Origin: Bordetella bronchialis
GTDB taxonomy: Bacteria; Pseudomonadota; Gammaproteobacteria; Burkholderiales; Burkholderiaceae_B
Direction of reading: 5' to 3'
Assembly: GCF_001676705.1 (NCBI RefSeq)
Contig: NZ_CP016170.1
Span: 4,588,001-4,652,000 of the forward strand
Length of the DNA stretch: 64,000 nt
Shown here piece by piece: positions 37,033 to 47,932 of the stretch. The position numbers and the translations under genes are program-made. Under the pieces are notes generated by a model. That model did not search any database and had not been told where the DNA came from. It saw only the letters and a list, made by a program, of their open reading frames with translations. Each line of letters starts with the position of its first letter. Positions within the stretch are counted from its first letter, which is position 1.

Positions 37033-38220
37033 TTAGTCGGCCTGCTTGCGCAGGAAGGCCGGGATGTCGAAGTGGTCCATGCCCGAGCTTTCCAGCGCGC
37101 GCACCTGGGCCGACGCCTGCGTGCGCGGATTGCGCATTACCGAAGGCATATCCAGATTGCGGTAGTCGCCCTGGCCGCTGCCGTTGGGCGCCATGCCGAC
37201 CATCGGGAAGTCGTCGGTACCGGTGCGCAGGGCCTCGGCGCGGCTCTGCACCAGCTGCGGACGGGTGGAGTTGCGGCCCAGGCCGGTGGCCACCACGGTC
37301 ACGCGCAGGCTGTCGCCCATGGACTCGTCGTAGGCGGTGCCGAAGATCACGGTGGCATCCTCGGACGCGTAGCCGCGGATGGTTTCCATGATTTCGCGCG
37401 TTTCGCGCATCTTCAGGGTACGGCTGGCGGTGATGTTCACCAGCACGCCGCGGGCACCGTGCAGGTCCACGCCTTCCAGCAGCGGGCAGGCGATGGCGTG
37501 CTCGGCGGCGACGCGGGCGCGGTCGGCGCCGGACGCGGTGGCCGTGCCCATCATGGCCTGGCCCTGCTCGCCCATGATGGTCTTGACGTCCTCGAAGTCG
37601 ACGTTGACGTTGCCTTCCACATTGATGATTTCCGCGATGCCGGCGCAGGCATTGTGGAGGATGTCGTCGGCGGCCTTGAAGCAGTCTTCCTGCGTGGCGT
37701 CCTCATCCATCAGGTCGTACAGGTTTTCGTTCAGCACGACGATCAGCGAATGCACGTGCTTGGCGAGCTCGCTGATGCCTTCCTCGGCCATCTTCAGGCG
37801 TTTGTTGCCTTCGAAGCCGAAGGGCTTGGTCACCACGCCCACCGTCAGGATGCCCAGCTCCTTGGCGACTTCCGCCACCACCGGACCGGCGCCCGTCCCC
37901 GTGCCGCCGCCCATGCCGGCCGTGATGAAAACCATGTGCGCGCCATTCAGCGCGGCACGGATTTCCTCGCGGGCGGTTTCGGCGGACGCGCGGCCCTGCT
38001 CCGGCTTGGCGCCGGCGCCCAGGCCGGTGCGGCCCAGGCGGATCTGCACGGGCGCGTTGGTCGCGGCCAGGGCCTGCGCATCGGTATTCGCGCAAATGAA
38101 ATCGACCCCGCTCACGCCGTTGCGGATCATGTGCGCGACGGCATTGCCGCCCGCGCCGCCAACACCAACGACCTTGATGACGGTCCCTTTGGTGCTGTTC
38201 TCTAGCATTTCAAAGTTCAT
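37033..38220 (-). CDS. ftsZ: Cell division tubulin FtsZ
   Basis: 395 residues with the tubulin signature GGGTGTGAGPVVAEVAKE (about 107-124), the nucleotide-binding VGGAGGNAVAHM near the N-terminus, the T7 synergy loop with VDFEDVKTIM (about 205-214) and the C-terminal conserved peptide DHFDIPAFLRKQAD, which binds FtsA and ZipA. Between about residues 315 and 380 is the variable linker. It polymerises with GTP into the Z ring. It is preceded by a 177-base spacer after ftsA, longer than the other junctions and holding a perfect 9-base inverted repeat, which may allow separate expression. Confidence 0.98.
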   Translation of the reverse strand: MNFEMLENSTKGTVIKVVGVGGAGGNAVAHMIRNGVSGVDFICANTDAQALAATNAPVQIRLGRTGLGAGAKPEQGRASAETAREEIRAALNGAHMVFITAGMGGGTGTGAGPVVAEVAKELGILTVGVVTKPFGFEGNKRLKMAEEGISELAKHVHSLIVVLNENLYDLMDEDATQEDCFKAADDILHNACAGIAEIINVEGNVNVDFEDVKTIMGEQGQAMMGTATASGADRARVAAEHAIACPLLEGVDLHGARGVLVNITASRTLKMRETREIMETIRGYASEDATVIFGTAYDESMGDSLRVTVVATGLGRNSTRPQLVQSRAEALRTGTDDFPMVGMAPNGSGQGDYRNLDMPSVMRNPRTQASAQVRALESSGMDHFDIPAFLRKQAD

Positions 38221-38286
38221 GATGCGACTCCCTCAAGTCTGATTGCAAATCACAAAAAAATTTCCCCGACTACCTTCTTTGTGAAT

Positions 38287-38334
38287 CGCTTCAAAGCCGA
38301 CGCCGACACGATGGCCCGCCACGGGTTTGAAGCG
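38287..38334. promoter_or_regulatory. Perfect 9-base inverted repeat in the ftsA-ftsZ spacer
   Basis: CGCTTCAAA (38287-38295) and TTTGAAGCG (38326-38334), with a 30-base interval, 67 bases upstream of the ftsZ start. It could form a looped stem in the ftsA-ftsZ mRNA or bind a regulator. Confidence 0.4.
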
Positions 38335-38397
38335 TCTCCGCCAGCATGCCGCCTGTTGCTCGGCACGCCCCGGGATCGCCGTTCAGCGCGATCCCTG

Positions 38398-39624
38398 TTA
38401 ATTCATGAACCATTCCTTCATCCGCGACAGCAGGCTCTTGAAGTTGCCCGTCTGCGCGGCGACCTTGCGCCCGCGCATGCGCTGCATGCGCGCTTCCTGC
38501 AGCAAGCCCATCACCGTCGCGAAGCGCGGGTTGCGCATCACGTCGGCCAGGCTTCCTTCGTACTCGGGCACCGCGACGCGAACGGGTTTGAGGAACACAT
38601 CCTCCGCAAGTTCCACCATTCCCGGCAATTGGGCCGAGCCGCCGGTCAGGACCACGCCCGAGGCCAGCAGATCCTCGTACCCGGAATCGCGCACGACCTG
38701 CTGGACCAGCGTGAACAATTCCTCGATACGCGGCTCGATAACGGCTCCCAGTGCCTGCCGCTTAACCAGCCGCGGCCCGCGATCGCCCAGGCCGGGCACT
38801 TCCACGGTTTCATCCGGACTGGCCAGCACCTGCTTGGCCACGCCATAGCGCAGCTTGATTTCTTCCGCGTCCGGCGTGGGCGTGCGCAGCATCGCCGCGA
38901 TGTCGTTGGTGATCTGGTCGCCCGCGATGGGGATGACTGCCGTGTGGCGGATAGCGCCACCGGTGAAGATCGCCACGTCTGTGGTGCCGCCGCCGATATC
39001 GACCAGGACGACGCCCAATTCCTTCTCGTCGGTCGTCAGGCACGCCAGGCTGGACGCCAGCGGCTGCAGGATCAGATCCTGGACCTCCAGCCCGCAGCGG
39101 CGCACGCACTTGACGATGTTCTGCGCGGCGCTGACGGCGCCGGTGACGATATGCACACGGACTTCCAGGCGCAGCCCGCTCATGCCGATGGGTTCGCGTA
39201 TGTCTTCCTGGCCGTCGACGATGAACTCCTGGGTCAGCACGTGCAGCACCTGCTGGTCCGTCGGGATATTCACCGCCTTGGCGGTCTCGATGACGCGGGC
39301 CACGTCCGTCGCGGTGACTTCCTTGTCCTTGACCGCCACCATGCCGCTGGAGTTGAAACTGCGGATATGGCTGCCCGCGATTCCCGTGTAGACATCGCGG
39401 ATCTTGCAGTCGGCCATCAGCTCGGCTTCCTCGAGCGCGCGCTGGATGGAATTGACGGTGGTCTCGATGTTCACGACCACGCCCTTGCGCATGCCGCGGG
39501 ATTCATGCTGGCCCAGGCCCAGCACCTCGAACCGGCCCTCCGGCAGGATTTCGGCGACGACGGCCACCACCTTGCTGGTTCCGATATCGAGGGCGACGAT
39601 TAAGTCCTTGATGTCACGGGTCAT
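38398..39624 (-). CDS. ftsA: Cell division protein FtsA
   Basis: 408 residues, actin-like. Motifs: VALDIGTSKVVAVVAE (phosphate 1), VVLVDIGGGTTDVAIFTGG (phosphate 2) and VVLTGGSAQLPGMVELAE (adenosine). The C-terminal amphipathic helix that anchors FtsA to the membrane is in the final 15 residues (LLSRMKEWFMN, hydrophobic and basic). It tethers FtsZ and recruits the later divisome proteins. It starts four bases after the ftsQ stop, so translation is probably coupled. Confidence 0.97.
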   Translation of the reverse strand: MTRDIKDLIVALDIGTSKVVAVVAEILPEGRFEVLGLGQHESRGMRKGVVVNIETTVNSIQRALEEAELMADCKIRDVYTGIAGSHIRSFNSSGMVAVKDKEVTATDVARVIETAKAVNIPTDQQVLHVLTQEFIVDGQEDIREPIGMSGLRLEVRVHIVTGAVSAAQNIVKCVRRCGLEVQDLILQPLASSLACLTTDEKELGVVLVDIGGGTTDVAIFTGGAIRHTAVIPIAGDQITNDIAAMLRTPTPDAEEIKLRYGVAKQVLASPDETVEVPGLGDRGPRLVKRQALGAVIEPRIEELFTLVQQVVRDSGYEDLLASGVVLTGGSAQLPGMVELAEDVFLKPVRVAVPEYEGSLADVMRNPRFATVMGLLQEARMQRMRGRKVAAQTGNFKSLLSRMKEWFMN

Positions 39625-39628
39625 GGCG

Positions 39629-40450
39629 TTAGCGCTTTTTTAGATTGGATTTCGATTTGGTTTTGGATTCGGCTTCCGGCAGCGGCGCCAGGGCCAGGGC
39701 AAACCCATTGGGGTAGCGCAAATCGGCCTGCAGTATGGTCCGGCCCTCCAGCTTCTGCGTCAGCGAGGGCCAGGCCTGCACGAAGCGCTGGATGCGCGCG
39801 GCGAAGGGCAGCGCTCCCGGCGGTCCGTTGGGGTCGGGCGCATCGGCGCCCGGATCCCGTCCCAGATCCAGTTTCAAGCCATTGGAGAGGGTCACGCGCC
39901 AGGCATAGCGCGGACTCAGCTCCAGATCCTGCACCCGCATGTCCAGCGGCGCGAACCATCGCGCGAGCTCCGCGTAGCGCTGCACGACCAGGCTCTCGCT
40001 GCCCTCCGGACCATAGAAATGCGGTAGCGCGGATTCGTCGTCCAGCTCGCCCGTGTTGGCGGTGAATGATTCCCCCCAGGTGTTGATCATCTGGTTTTCG
40101 TTCCACAGCGCCAGCGGCTGCTGTTCCTCGATCCGCACGCGCAGCACATTGGGCCAGATACGCCGTATCGCGGCATGGCGCACCCAGGGCACGGACTCGA
40201 ACAGCTCGCGGGCCTGGTCCAGGTCCATGGTAAAGAAATTGCCTTTCAGTCCGCCCGCGATCGCCGCCCGCATACTGACGGGCGATACGTAATGCAGCTG
40301 CGAACCCGGCGCCGCCTCCAGTTCGATGGCGGCCAGGTCGAAATAGGGCCGCTTGGCCAGCCACACCAGCCCGGCCGCCAGCATGGCGAGCACCGCCAGC
40401 ACGGCAAGCGTGTTGGCGATCAGGTTGGTGGTGCGCGCGTCGTTCCACAC
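39629..40450 (-). CDS. ftsQ: Cell division protein FtsQ
   Basis: 273 residues with a short cytoplasmic tail, one membrane helix at about 12-32 (NTLAVLAVLAMLAAGLVWLA), a POTRA domain (YFDLAAIELEAAPGSQLHYV, with VPWVRHAAIRRIWPNVLRVRIEE) and a C-terminal beta domain (WPSLTQKLEGRTILQADLRYPNG). It recruits FtsL and FtsB to the septum. I chose the GTG at 40450, 12 bases after the ddlB stop, because it gives the usual short cytoplasmic tail; a longer frame to 40522 overlaps ddlB. The start is the least certain in the cluster. The Lys/Ser-rich C-terminus (KTKSKSNLKKR) is longer than in Escherichia coli. Confidence 0.9.
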   Translation of the reverse strand: MWNDARTTNLIANTLAVLAVLAMLAAGLVWLAKRPYFDLAAIELEAAPGSQLHYVSPVSMRAAIAGGLKGNFFTMDLDQARELFESVPWVRHAAIRRIWPNVLRVRIEEQQPLALWNENQMINTWGESFTANTGELDDESALPHFYGPEGSESLVVQRYAELARWFAPLDMRVQDLELSPRYAWRVTLSNGLKLDLGRDPGADAPDPNGPPGALPFAARIQRFVQAWPSLTQKLEGRTILQADLRYPNGFALALAPLPEAESKTKSKSNLKKR

Positions 40451-40461
40451 GGAATGTCCAG

Positions 40462-41478
40462 TCAGGTGTTGCGAGCGGGGCTGCGCACTTTGCACGAAGC
40501 CTCGGACAGGATTGCCACACAAAGTTCGGGATAGGACATGCCTACCGCCTGCGCCGCCTTGGGCACCAGCGAATGGCTGGTCATGCCCGGCGACGTGTTC
40601 ATTTCCAGCAGCCAGACGCGCTGGTCCTTGCCCAATATCAGGTCGGCGCGGCCCCAGCCTTCGCAGCCCAGCACCCGGTAGGCCTCCACACTGACACGCC
40701 CGACTTCGCGGGCGATGTCCTCGGGCAGGTCCGCGGGGCAGAAGTACTGCGTATCGTCGGAGAAATACTTGTGCTCGTAGTCGTAGTTGCCGTCCGGCGC
40801 CGCGATTTCGATGACAGGCAGCGCGCGCGCGTTGCGTCCCGCGCCCAGCAGGGCGACCGTAAGCTCCCGTCCATCGATGAACTGCTCGGCCAGGACCTCG
40901 CTGTCGAAGCGGGCAGCTTCGGCATAGGCTTCCTTCATGTCGGAATAGCCCCGCACCTTGGTGATGCCTACCGTCGAGCCCTCGTGCGGCGGCTTGACGA
41001 TCAGCGGCAGCCCCAGGCTGTCGGGCACCCGGCGCAGCTCGGTGTGCTCGTCCAGGATGGCGAAATCCGGCGTGGGCAGGCCGTGCTGCAGCCAGATGCG
41101 CTTGGTCATGATCTTGTCCATCGCAATGGCCGAGGCGGCCGGCCCGCTGCCCGTATACGGGATCCCCAGCAGTTCCAGCGCCCCCTGCAGGGTGCCGTCC
41201 TCGCCATAGCGGCCATGCAACGCGATGAACACGCGATCGAAGCCCGCGGCTTCCAGTTCGCCGAAGCTGCGCAGGCCGGTGTCGAATAGATGCGCATCCA
41301 CGCCCACGCTGCGCAGCGCTTCGTGCACACCCGTGCCCGACATCAGCGAGACTTCACGCTCGGCCGAGCGGCCGCCATACAGCACGCCGACACGGCCCAG
41401 CCCGCGCCCGTCGGGGCCCGCGCTCGCGGCGGCCCGCGCGCGGCGCAGGCTTTCTTCCTGCATCGCCGTATCCATCAT
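40462..41478 (-). CDS. ddlB: D-alanine-D-alanine ligase
   Basis: 338 residues of the ATP-grasp family, joining two D-alanines for the peptidoglycan stem. Motifs: [19 protein letters not shown] near the N-terminus, [19 protein letters not shown] (ATP-grasp) and [20 protein letters not shown] at the C-terminus. A basic extension of about 28 residues precedes the usual start. The start overlaps the murC stop as ATGA. Its place between murC and ftsQ is the standard order. Confidence 0.96.
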   Translation of the reverse strand: MMDTAMQEESLRRARAAASAGPDGRGLGRVGVLYGGRSAEREVSLMSGTGVHEALRSVGVDAHLFDTGLRSFGELEAAGFDRVFIALHGRYGEDGTLQGALELLGIPYTGSGPAASAIAMDKIMTKRIWLQHGLPTPDFAILDEHTELRRVPDSLGLPLIVKPPHEGSTVGITKVRGYSDMKEAYAEAARFDSEVLAEQFIDGRELTVALLGAGRNARALPVIEIAAPDGNYDYEHKYFSDDTQYFCPADLPEDIAREVGRVSVEAYRVLGCEGWGRADLILGKDQRVWLLEMNTSPGMTSHSLVPKAAQAVGMSYPELCVAILSEASCKVRSPARNT

Positions 41479-42932
41479 TGGACTACCCTCCTGTCGGCCT
41501 GCGTCGCTTCGCCCGGCGCCAGCGCGCCGGCCAGGTCGCCGATCTGCGCCGGGACCTTGCTGATGGAGCCGGCGCCCATCACGATGACGACATCGCCGTC
41601 GCGCACGAAATCCAGCGTCGCCTGCGGCAGCTCCGCCACGTCATCCACGAACACCGGCTCCACCTTGCCCGCCACGCGCAGGGCGCGCGCCAGCGCGCGG
41701 CCGTCCGCGGCCACCAGCGGGGTTTCGCCCGCCGCGTAGACTTCCGTCAGTAGCACGGCGTCGGCCGTGCCAAGGACGCGGACGAAGTCCTCGAAGCAGT
41801 CGCGGGTGCGGGTATAGCGATGGGGCTGGAAGGCCAGCACGATGCGCCGGTCGGGCCAGGCGCCGCGCGCCGCCGCCAGCGTCGCCGCCATTTCGACGGG
41901 GTGGTGCCCGTAGTCGTCGATCACCGTGAACACGCCGCCGCCATGCGAGCGCGGCGCGGCGAAATCGCCGACGTGCGTGAAGCGCCGGTTGACGCCATGG
42001 AACGATTCGAGCGCGCCGCAGATGGCTTCGTCAGGCACGCCCAGCTCCGACGCCACGGCGATGGCGGCCAGGGCATTGCGCACGTTGTGCAGGCCCGGCA
42101 GGTTCAGGCATACGGAAAGCGGCGGCAGCACGATATCGCGATCGCGGCGCAGGACATCGAAGCACATCCGCGTGCCGTCGGCCCGCACATTGCGTCCGGC
42201 CACCTGGGCTTCGCCGTTCAGGCCGTAGGTCGTGACGGGGCGCGAGATGAAGGGCATGATTTCGCGCACATTGGCGTCGTCGCTGCACAGCACCGCGCTG
42301 CCGTAGAACGGCAGCTTCTGCGTGAATTCGATGAAGGCGCTCTTCAGGCGCGCAACGTCGTGGCCATAAGTGTCCATATGGTCCGCATCGATGTTGGTCA
42401 CGATGGCCATGACGGGCAGCAGGTTCAGGAACGAGGCGTCGGACTCGTCGGCCTCGACAACGATGTACTCGCCCTGCCCCAGGCGCGCATTGGCGCCGGC
42501 CGAGTTGAGCCGGCCGCCGATGACGAAGGTCGGATCCAGGCCGCCGGCGGCCAGCACGCTGGCCACCAGGCTGGTCGTGGTCGTCTTGCCGTGGGTTCCG
42601 GCGATCGCGATGCCGCGCTTCAGGCGCATGAGCTCGGCCAGCATGATGGCGCGGGGCACCACCGGAATACGGCTGGCGCGGGCGGCGATCACTTCCGGGT
42701 TGTCGCCCGCCACCGCGGTCGAGGTAACGATGGCGTCGGCGCCGGCGATATTCGCGGCCGTATGTCCGATGACGATGGACATGCCCAGGCCGGACAGCCG
42801 GCGCGTCACCGCGGATTCGTGCAAGTCAGAGCCGCTGACGCGATAGCCCAGGTTCAGCAGCACCTCCGCGATGCCGCTCATGCCGGACCCGCCGATGCCG
42901 ACGAAATGGATATGTTGGATACGGTGTTTCAT
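41475..42932 (-). CDS. murC: UDP-N-acetylmuramate-L-alanine ligase MurC
   Basis: 485 residues of the Mur ligase family, adding L-alanine to UDP-MurNAc, the first amino acid. Motifs: [18 protein letters not shown] (N-terminal UDP-binding), [18 protein letters not shown] (Walker A), and [19 protein letters not shown] with [16 protein letters not shown] in the C-terminal domain. The start overlaps the murG stop as ATGA. The length is normal for betaproteobacteria. Confidence 0.97.
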   Translation of the reverse strand: MKHRIQHIHFVGIGGSGMSGIAEVLLNLGYRVSGSDLHESAVTRRLSGLGMSIVIGHTAANIAGADAIVTSTAVAGDNPEVIAARASRIPVVPRAIMLAELMRLKRGIAIAGTHGKTTTTSLVASVLAAGGLDPTFVIGGRLNSAGANARLGQGEYIVVEADESDASFLNLLPVMAIVTNIDADHMDTYGHDVARLKSAFIEFTQKLPFYGSAVLCSDDANVREIMPFISRPVTTYGLNGEAQVAGRNVRADGTRMCFDVLRRDRDIVLPPLSVCLNLPGLHNVRNALAAIAVASELGVPDEAICGALESFHGVNRRFTHVGDFAAPRSHGGGVFTVIDDYGHHPVEMAATLAAARGAWPDRRIVLAFQPHRYTRTRDCFEDFVRVLGTADAVLLTEVYAAGETPLVAADGRALARALRVAGKVEPVFVDDVAELPQATLDFVRDGDVVIVMGAGSISKVPAQIGDLAGALAPGEATQADRRVVQ

Positions 42933-44035
42933 GATGCTTGTTTCACTCCCCCGCCCAGGCGACGCGCCGCGACGGCTTCGCAGGCGTCGGCGATGTGGCG
43001 GGCCGCATCCGGCATGGCGCGGCCGCGCGCACGGGCGGCAACGGCTTGCAGCTCGTCGCGTCCGCGCTGGGTCAGCCAGTCCGCCAGCCATTGCGGGCTC
43101 AATTCGGTTTGCTGGCGCAGCCATGCCGCGCCGGCGTCGCTCAGGTAACGGGCATTCGCCGTCTGATGATCGTCGATGGCGTGCGGGAAAGGCACGAACA
43201 GCGCCGCCGCGCCCGCGGCGGCGATTTCGGCCACCGTCATCGCGCCCGCCCGGCAGATCACCAGATCGGCGGCCGCCAGCGCGCCCGCCATATCGTCGAT
43301 GAAGGCGCGGCAGTCCGCCTGCACGCCAGCGGCGGCATAGCCATCGCGCAGCGCATCGATGTGCTGTTCGCCCGCCTGGTGCGTGACGACCGGACGCGCC
43401 GCTTCCGGCAGCAAGGCCAGCGCTTGCGGCACCACGGTATTCAGGGCCTGCGCCCCCAGGCTGCCACCCACCACCAGCACGCGCAGCGGGCCGGACCGGC
43501 CGGCATAGCGCTGCTCGGGCGGGGGGACCGCGCCGACTTCGCGGCGCACGGGGTTGCCGACCATCTCGCCACGCGGCAACACGCCGGGGAATCCGGTCAG
43601 GACGCGGCGCGCCAGGCGCGCCAGCGTGCGATTGGCCGTGCCGCCCACGGCGTTCTGTTCATGCACCACCAGCGGCACGCGGCGCAGCGCCGCGGCCAGG
43701 CCGCCGGGAAACGCCACATAGCCGCCCATGCCCAGTACCACGTCCGGCCGCGCCGCGGACATGTGCCGCCATGCCTGCCGCGTGGCCGCATACAGGCGCG
43801 ACGGCAGCTGCAGCAAAGCCTTGATGCCGCGGCCCCGCACGCCCTGGAAACGCAGTTCCGCCATTTCGATGCCTTGCGCGGGCACCAGCCGGCCTTCCAT
43901 TTTGTCCGGATTGCCCAGCCACAGGACACGCCAGCCGCGTTCGCGCAGCACGGCGGCCACGGCCAGGCCGGGCATGATATGCCCGCCCGTTCCGCCCGCC
44001 ATGATCAGCGCCGTGCGCCCGGCGTATGCGTTCAT
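42929..44035 (-). CDS. murG: UDP-GlcNAc transferase MurG
   Basis: 368 residues, GT-B fold, which turns lipid I into lipid II at the inner face of the membrane. Motifs: [16 protein letters not shown] (N-terminal glycine loop), [34 protein letters not shown] and [21 protein letters not shown] with [19 protein letters not shown] in the UDP-GlcNAc site. Start overlaps ftsW as ATGA. In Bordetella pertussis MurG has been reported to scaffold the cytoplasmic Mur enzymes, which fits the presence of the fused MurE-MurF in this cluster. Confidence 0.97.
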   Translation of the reverse strand: MNAYAGRTALIMAGGTGGHIMPGLAVAAVLRERGWRVLWLGNPDKMEGRLVPAQGIEMAELRFQGVRGRGIKALLQLPSRLYAATRQAWRHMSAARPDVVLGMGGYVAFPGGLAAALRRVPLVVHEQNAVGGTANRTLARLARRVLTGFPGVLPRGEMVGNPVRREVGAVPPPEQRYAGRSGPLRVLVVGGSLGAQALNTVVPQALALLPEAARPVVTHQAGEQHIDALRDGYAAAGVQADCRAFIDDMAGALAAADLVICRAGAMTVAEIAAAGAAALFVPFPHAIDDHQTANARYLSDAGAAWLRQQTELSPQWLADWLTQRGRDELQAVAARARGRAMPDAARHIADACEAVAARRLGGGVKQAS

Positions 44036-45225
44036 ACCCGCCCCCCACGCATCATCGTGCGGTTTTCGAGGTCGACGCGGATCAGCATGGCCAGGGCCAC
44101 CAGGTTCATGACCACGCCCGAACCGCCATAGCTCATCAGCGGCAGGGTCAGGCCCTTGGTGGGCAGCAGGCCCAGGCACACGCCCATATTGATGAAGGCC
44201 TGTACGCCGAACCATATCGCCACGCCCTGTGCCAGCATGCCGGCGAACGTGCGCTCCATGGCGATGGCCTGCCGGCCGATCTCGAAGCCGCGCAGGACGA
44301 TGGTCGCGAACAGGGAGATCACCAGCATGACGCCGACGAAACCCAGTTCCTCGCCGACCACGGCCATCAGGAAGTCGGTATGCGCCTCGGGCAGATAGTG
44401 CAGTTTTTCGACGCTGGCGCCCAGGCCGACACCGAACCATTCGCCACGTCCCAGCGCGATCAGCGAATGCGACAACTGGTAGGCGCTGCCGTAGGCATTG
44501 TCCTGGTTCCACGGATCCAGATACGCGAACAGGCGCGCACGGCGCCAGGGCGAGGCCCAGATCAGCAGCAGGAAGGTGCCGACCAGAACGCCGAGCAGGC
44601 TGCTGAAATACTTGCCGTTGATGCCGCCCAGGAACAGGATGCCGATGGCGATGGCGACGATGACCATGAACGCGCCCAGGTCCGGCTCCAGCAGCAGGAA
44701 CATGCCGACGCCGCCCAGCGCGCACGCCATGGGCAGAAAGCCCCGGGCGAAGTTCTGCATATGTTCCTGCTTGCGCACGGTGTAGTCGGCGGCATAAAGC
44801 AGGGCCGCGACTTTCATCAGCTCGGACGGCTGGAAATTGATGGGACCGAGCGGGATCCAGCGATGCGAACCGTTGACCTCGCGCCCGATGCCCGGCACCA
44901 GCACGATGGCAAGCAGGAACAGCGCCAGGACGAACAGCGGCACGGCCAGGCGCTGCCACACGCGGATGGGAACCGTAATGGCGCACGCGGCCGCCACCAG
45001 GCCCACGGCCACGAAAGCGGCATGGCGCACCACGAAATAGTATTGGCCGTAGGCGGCATAGCGCGGGCCATCGGCCAATGCGATGGACGCCGAATAGACC
45101 ATGAGCAGGCCCAGCGACAGCAGCGTGCCGGCGGCGATGACCAACGGCATGTCGAAGCTGCGCATGCGCGTGCGGCCGGGCCGGACGGCGTTGACGCTCC
45201 CGGTCAGGTCGGCAAATAAGCTCAT
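44032..45225 (-). CDS. ftsW: Lipid II polymerase/divisome protein FtsW
   Basis: 397 residues, a SEDS protein with ten membrane helices. Conserved SEDS features: [20 protein letters not shown], the short [18 protein letters not shown] loop, [20 protein letters not shown] and the large loop segment [19 protein letters not shown], with [19 protein letters not shown] near the end. It polymerises glycan strands at the septum together with FtsI. Start overlaps murD as ATGA. Confidence 0.96.
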   Translation of the reverse strand: MSLFADLTGSVNAVRPGRTRMRSFDMPLVIAAGTLLSLGLLMVYSASIALADGPRYAAYGQYYFVVRHAAFVAVGLVAAACAITVPIRVWQRLAVPLFVLALFLLAIVLVPGIGREVNGSHRWIPLGPINFQPSELMKVAALLYAADYTVRKQEHMQNFARGFLPMACALGGVGMFLLLEPDLGAFMVIVAIAIGILFLGGINGKYFSSLLGVLVGTFLLLIWASPWRRARLFAYLDPWNQDNAYGSAYQLSHSLIALGRGEWFGVGLGASVEKLHYLPEAHTDFLMAVVGEELGFVGVMLVISLFATIVLRGFEIGRQAIAMERTFAGMLAQGVAIWFGVQAFINMGVCLGLLPTKGLTLPLMSYGGSGVVMNLVALAMLIRVDLENRTMMRGGRV

Positions 45226-46766
45226 GCGACCTCCCCCCGATCCAACGCCAGTTCCTGGGCTTCCTGGGCGAAGACTTGGCCGCGGTGTACGTAGTTGCGG
45301 AACATGTCCATGCTGGCGCAGGCGGGCGACAGCAGTACGGCGTCGCCGGGTTGCGCCAGCGCCATGGCCTGGCGCACGGCATCGCGCATGTCGGTCGCCT
45401 GCGCGCACTGCACGCCGGTGGACGCCAGGGCCTTGCCGATTTCCGGACCGTCCTGGCCGATCAGGACCAGGGCGCGGGCATGCCGGGCCACCGGCGCGAC
45501 CAGTGGCGAGAAATCCTGGCCCTTGCCCAGGCCCCCGGCGATCAGCACCACGGGCTGGCCCAGGCCTTCCAGCGCGGCCACCGTCGCGCCCACATTGGTG
45601 CCCTTGCTGTCATTGATGAAGTCGACGTCGCCGATGCGGCGCACGAACTCCACGCGGTTCGGTTCGCCGGCATATTCCCGCGCGGCGCGCAGCATGGGCC
45701 CCCAGCCGATATCCAGCGCCCGGCCCAAAGCCAGGGCGGCCAGCGTGTTCGTCGCGTTGTGCATGCCGCGGATGCGCAGCGCATCCACGGGCATCAGCCG
45801 GGACACGCGGCCCGCCGGGCGCGGTGGCGGCGGCGCGTCTTTCTTGCGGCGCGCGGGCGTGGGAGCCGGAATATCGAAATCGCTGGCTTCGCAGGCGGTC
45901 AGCCATGCCACGCCCTGCCCGGCCTCCAGGCCCATATCGCCGACCAGCGCCGGCAGGTCGCGGCCGAAACTGCGTACGCGCCGGTCGTCCAGGCTTTCGA
46001 CCATGCCCACCGTGAGCGGATCGTCCCGGTTGACGATGGCGACGCGCGCCATGGCGAGCAGCCGGCCCTTGGCCTGCGCATAGGACTGCATATCGCCATG
46101 CCAATCCAGGTGGTCCTGCGTGACATTGAGGACGACCGCCGCGTCGCACGCCAGCGTGTGCGTGGTATGCAGCTGGAAGCTGGACAACTCCAGTACCCAG
46201 GCTTGCGGCAAGGCGTTGTTGTCCAGGGCATCCATCAACGCGGTCAACGCGGCGGGACCGATATTGCCGGCGGCGCGCGCGCTCATGCCGGCGGCTTCGA
46301 TCATGCTGCGCGTCAGCGCCGTGACCGTGGTCTTGCCATTGGTGCCGGTGACCGCCACCACGCGGGGACGATACTCGCGGCTTTCCGCCAGCGTTTGCAG
46401 CGCCCGCGCGAACAGTTCGATTTCGCCCACGACTTCGATGCCGCGCTTTTCGGCTTCGGCCAGCAGCGCTTGCGCCGGCGGCTGGTTGGGCGCCAGCCCC
46501 GGGCTGATGACGACCTGTGCGACGCCATCCAGCAGCGACGCGTCGAATTCCTGGCTGCCCAGGCGATAGTCCGGCAGCTCGCTGTCGGCCATGCCGTCGA
46601 ACACGGCGCGCAATTGGTCCAGGCCGCCCGGCTGCTCCCGGGTATCGGCGATACGCAGGCGCGCGCCGCTGCGCGCGCACCAGCGCGCGGCGGCGATACC
46701 GGTTTCGCCCAGACCCAGGATCAGGATGCAAGACGTATCGGAAACGGGAAACTCCGTTGCGCTCAT
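45222..46766 (-). CDS. murD: UDP-N-acetylmuramoyl-L-alanine:D-glutamate ligase MurD
   Basis: 514 residues, longer than the roughly 440-residue Escherichia coli enzyme because of two inserts: a charged and Pro-rich one around 305-335 ([15 protein letters not shown]) and an extended C-terminus. Motifs: [37 protein letters not shown] (Walker A), [11 protein letters not shown] and [19 protein letters not shown]. It adds D-Glu. Start overlaps mraY as ATGA. The Pro/Lys insert looks like a surface loop and may be a lineage trait. Confidence 0.95.
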   Translation of the reverse strand: MSATEFPVSDTSCILILGLGETGIAAARWCARSGARLRIADTREQPGGLDQLRAVFDGMADSELPDYRLGSQEFDASLLDGVAQVVISPGLAPNQPPAQALLAEAEKRGIEVVGEIELFARALQTLAESREYRPRVVAVTGTNGKTTVTALTRSMIEAAGMSARAAGNIGPAALTALMDALDNNALPQAWVLELSSFQLHTTHTLACDAAVVLNVTQDHLDWHGDMQSYAQAKGRLLAMARVAIVNRDDPLTVGMVESLDDRRVRSFGRDLPALVGDMGLEAGQGVAWLTACEASDFDIPAPTPARRKKDAPPPPRPAGRVSRLMPVDALRIRGMHNATNTLAALALGRALDIGWGPMLRAAREYAGEPNRVEFVRRIGDVDFINDSKGTNVGATVAALEGLGQPVVLIAGGLGKGQDFSPLVAPVARHARALVLIGQDGPEIGKALASTGVQCAQATDMRDAVRQAMALAQPGDAVLLSPACASMDMFRNYVHRGQVFAQEAQELALDRGEVA

Positions 46767-47932
46767 CGCAATTTCAACGTCGAAAGGCCAATCAAAACAA
46801 GCATCATGCTGATGATCCAGAACCGCACGACCACCTGCGTTTCTTTCCAGCCGCCCACTTCGAAATGGTGGTGCAGCGGCGCCATGCGGAAGATCCGCCG
46901 GCCTTCGCCATACTTGCGTTTGGTGTATTTGAACCAGCTGACCTGCACCATGACCGACAGCGTCTCGACCACGAAGACGCCGCCCATGATGAAGAGCACG
47001 ATTTCCTGGCGCGCGATCACGGCCACCGTGCCCAGCGCCCCACCGAGCGCGAGCGCGCCGACATCGCCCATGAACACCTGCGCCGGATAGGCGTTGAACC
47101 AGAGAAAGGCCAGGCCCGCCCCCGCCAAGGCGGCGCATAGCACGAGCAATTCCGCCGCGCCGGGCACATACGGGAACAGCAGGTACTTGGAATAGTCGGC
47201 GCGGCCGATGACATACGCGAAGATGCCCAGCGCGCCGCCCACCATCACGGTAGGCATGATGGCCAGGCCGTCCAGGCCGTCGGTCAGGTTGACCGCGTTG
47301 CTGGTGCCCACGATCACGAACCAGGTCAAGGCGACGAAACCCAGCACGCCCAGCGGGTAGCTGACCGTCTTGAAGAAAGGCACGATCAGGTCCGCGCGCG
47401 TGGGCAGCGGCATGATGAAGCCGCTTGCCACCCAGTTGCGGAACAAGGGCCACAGCTCGGTATTGGCGGGCGCCGAGACCGCGAAAGCCAGATAGACGGC
47501 GGCCACCAGCCCGATCAGCGCCTGCCAGAAGAATTTCTGCCGCGCCGGCATGCCTTCGGGATTGCGATGCACCACCTTGCGGTAATCGTCCATCCAGCCG
47601 ATCAGGCCGAAGCCGAACGTGACCAGCAGCACGACCCAGACGAAGCGGTTGCTCCAGTCCGCCCACAGCAAGGTGCTGATGCCGATGGCGATCAGGATCA
47701 GCGCCCCACCCATGGTGGGCGTGCCGGTCTTCACCAGGTGCGTCTGGGGGCCATAGGCGCGCACGGCCTGGCCGATCTTCAGTTCGGTAAGTTTGCGGAT
47801 CACGCGCGGGCCGAAGAACAGGCCGATCAACAGCGCGGTGGCGCAGGCGAACACCGCGCGCAAGGTGATGTACTCGAAGACGCCGAAAGTGCGAATGTCG
47901 TCGGAAAGCCAGCGGGCGATCTCAAGCAGCAT
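46763..47932 (-). CDS. mraY: Phospho-N-acetylmuramoyl-pentapeptide transferase MraY
   Basis: 389 residues with about ten membrane helices and PNPT-superfamily motifs: [39 protein letters not shown] (Asp-rich), [14 protein letters not shown] and [18 protein letters not shown] (HHH motif). It makes lipid I. The start lies inside the last 11 bases of murEF. The extra C-terminal helix and length are those of betaproteobacteria. Confidence 0.97.
   Translation of the reverse strand: MLLEIARWLSDDIRTFGVFEYITLRAVFACATALLIGLFFGPRVIRKLTELKIGQAVRAYGPQTHLVKTGTPTMGGALILIAIGISTLLWADWSNRFVWVVLLVTFGFGLIGWMDDYRKVVHRNPEGMPARQKFFWQALIGLVAAVYLAFAVSAPANTELWPLFRNWVASGFIMPLPTRADLIVPFFKTVSYPLGVLGFVALTWFVIVGTSNAVNLTDGLDGLAIMPTVMVGGALGIFAYVIGRADYSKYLLFPYVPGAAELLVLCAALAGAGLAFLWFNAYPAQVFMGDVGALALGGALGTVAVIARQEIVLFIMGGVFVVETLSVMVQVSWFKYTKRKYGEGRRIFRMAPLHHHFEVGGWKETQVVVRFWIISMMLVLIGLSTLKLR

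Noticed and set aside
42929..45382. Longer minus-strand frame that could be read as an 817-residue protein
   Set aside because: It is murG extended upstream across ftsW in another frame; the murG start at 44035 overlaps the ftsW stop as ATGA.
45276..47090. 604-codon plus-strand frame opposite murD and mraY
   Set aside because: Antisense shadow of two well-identified genes.
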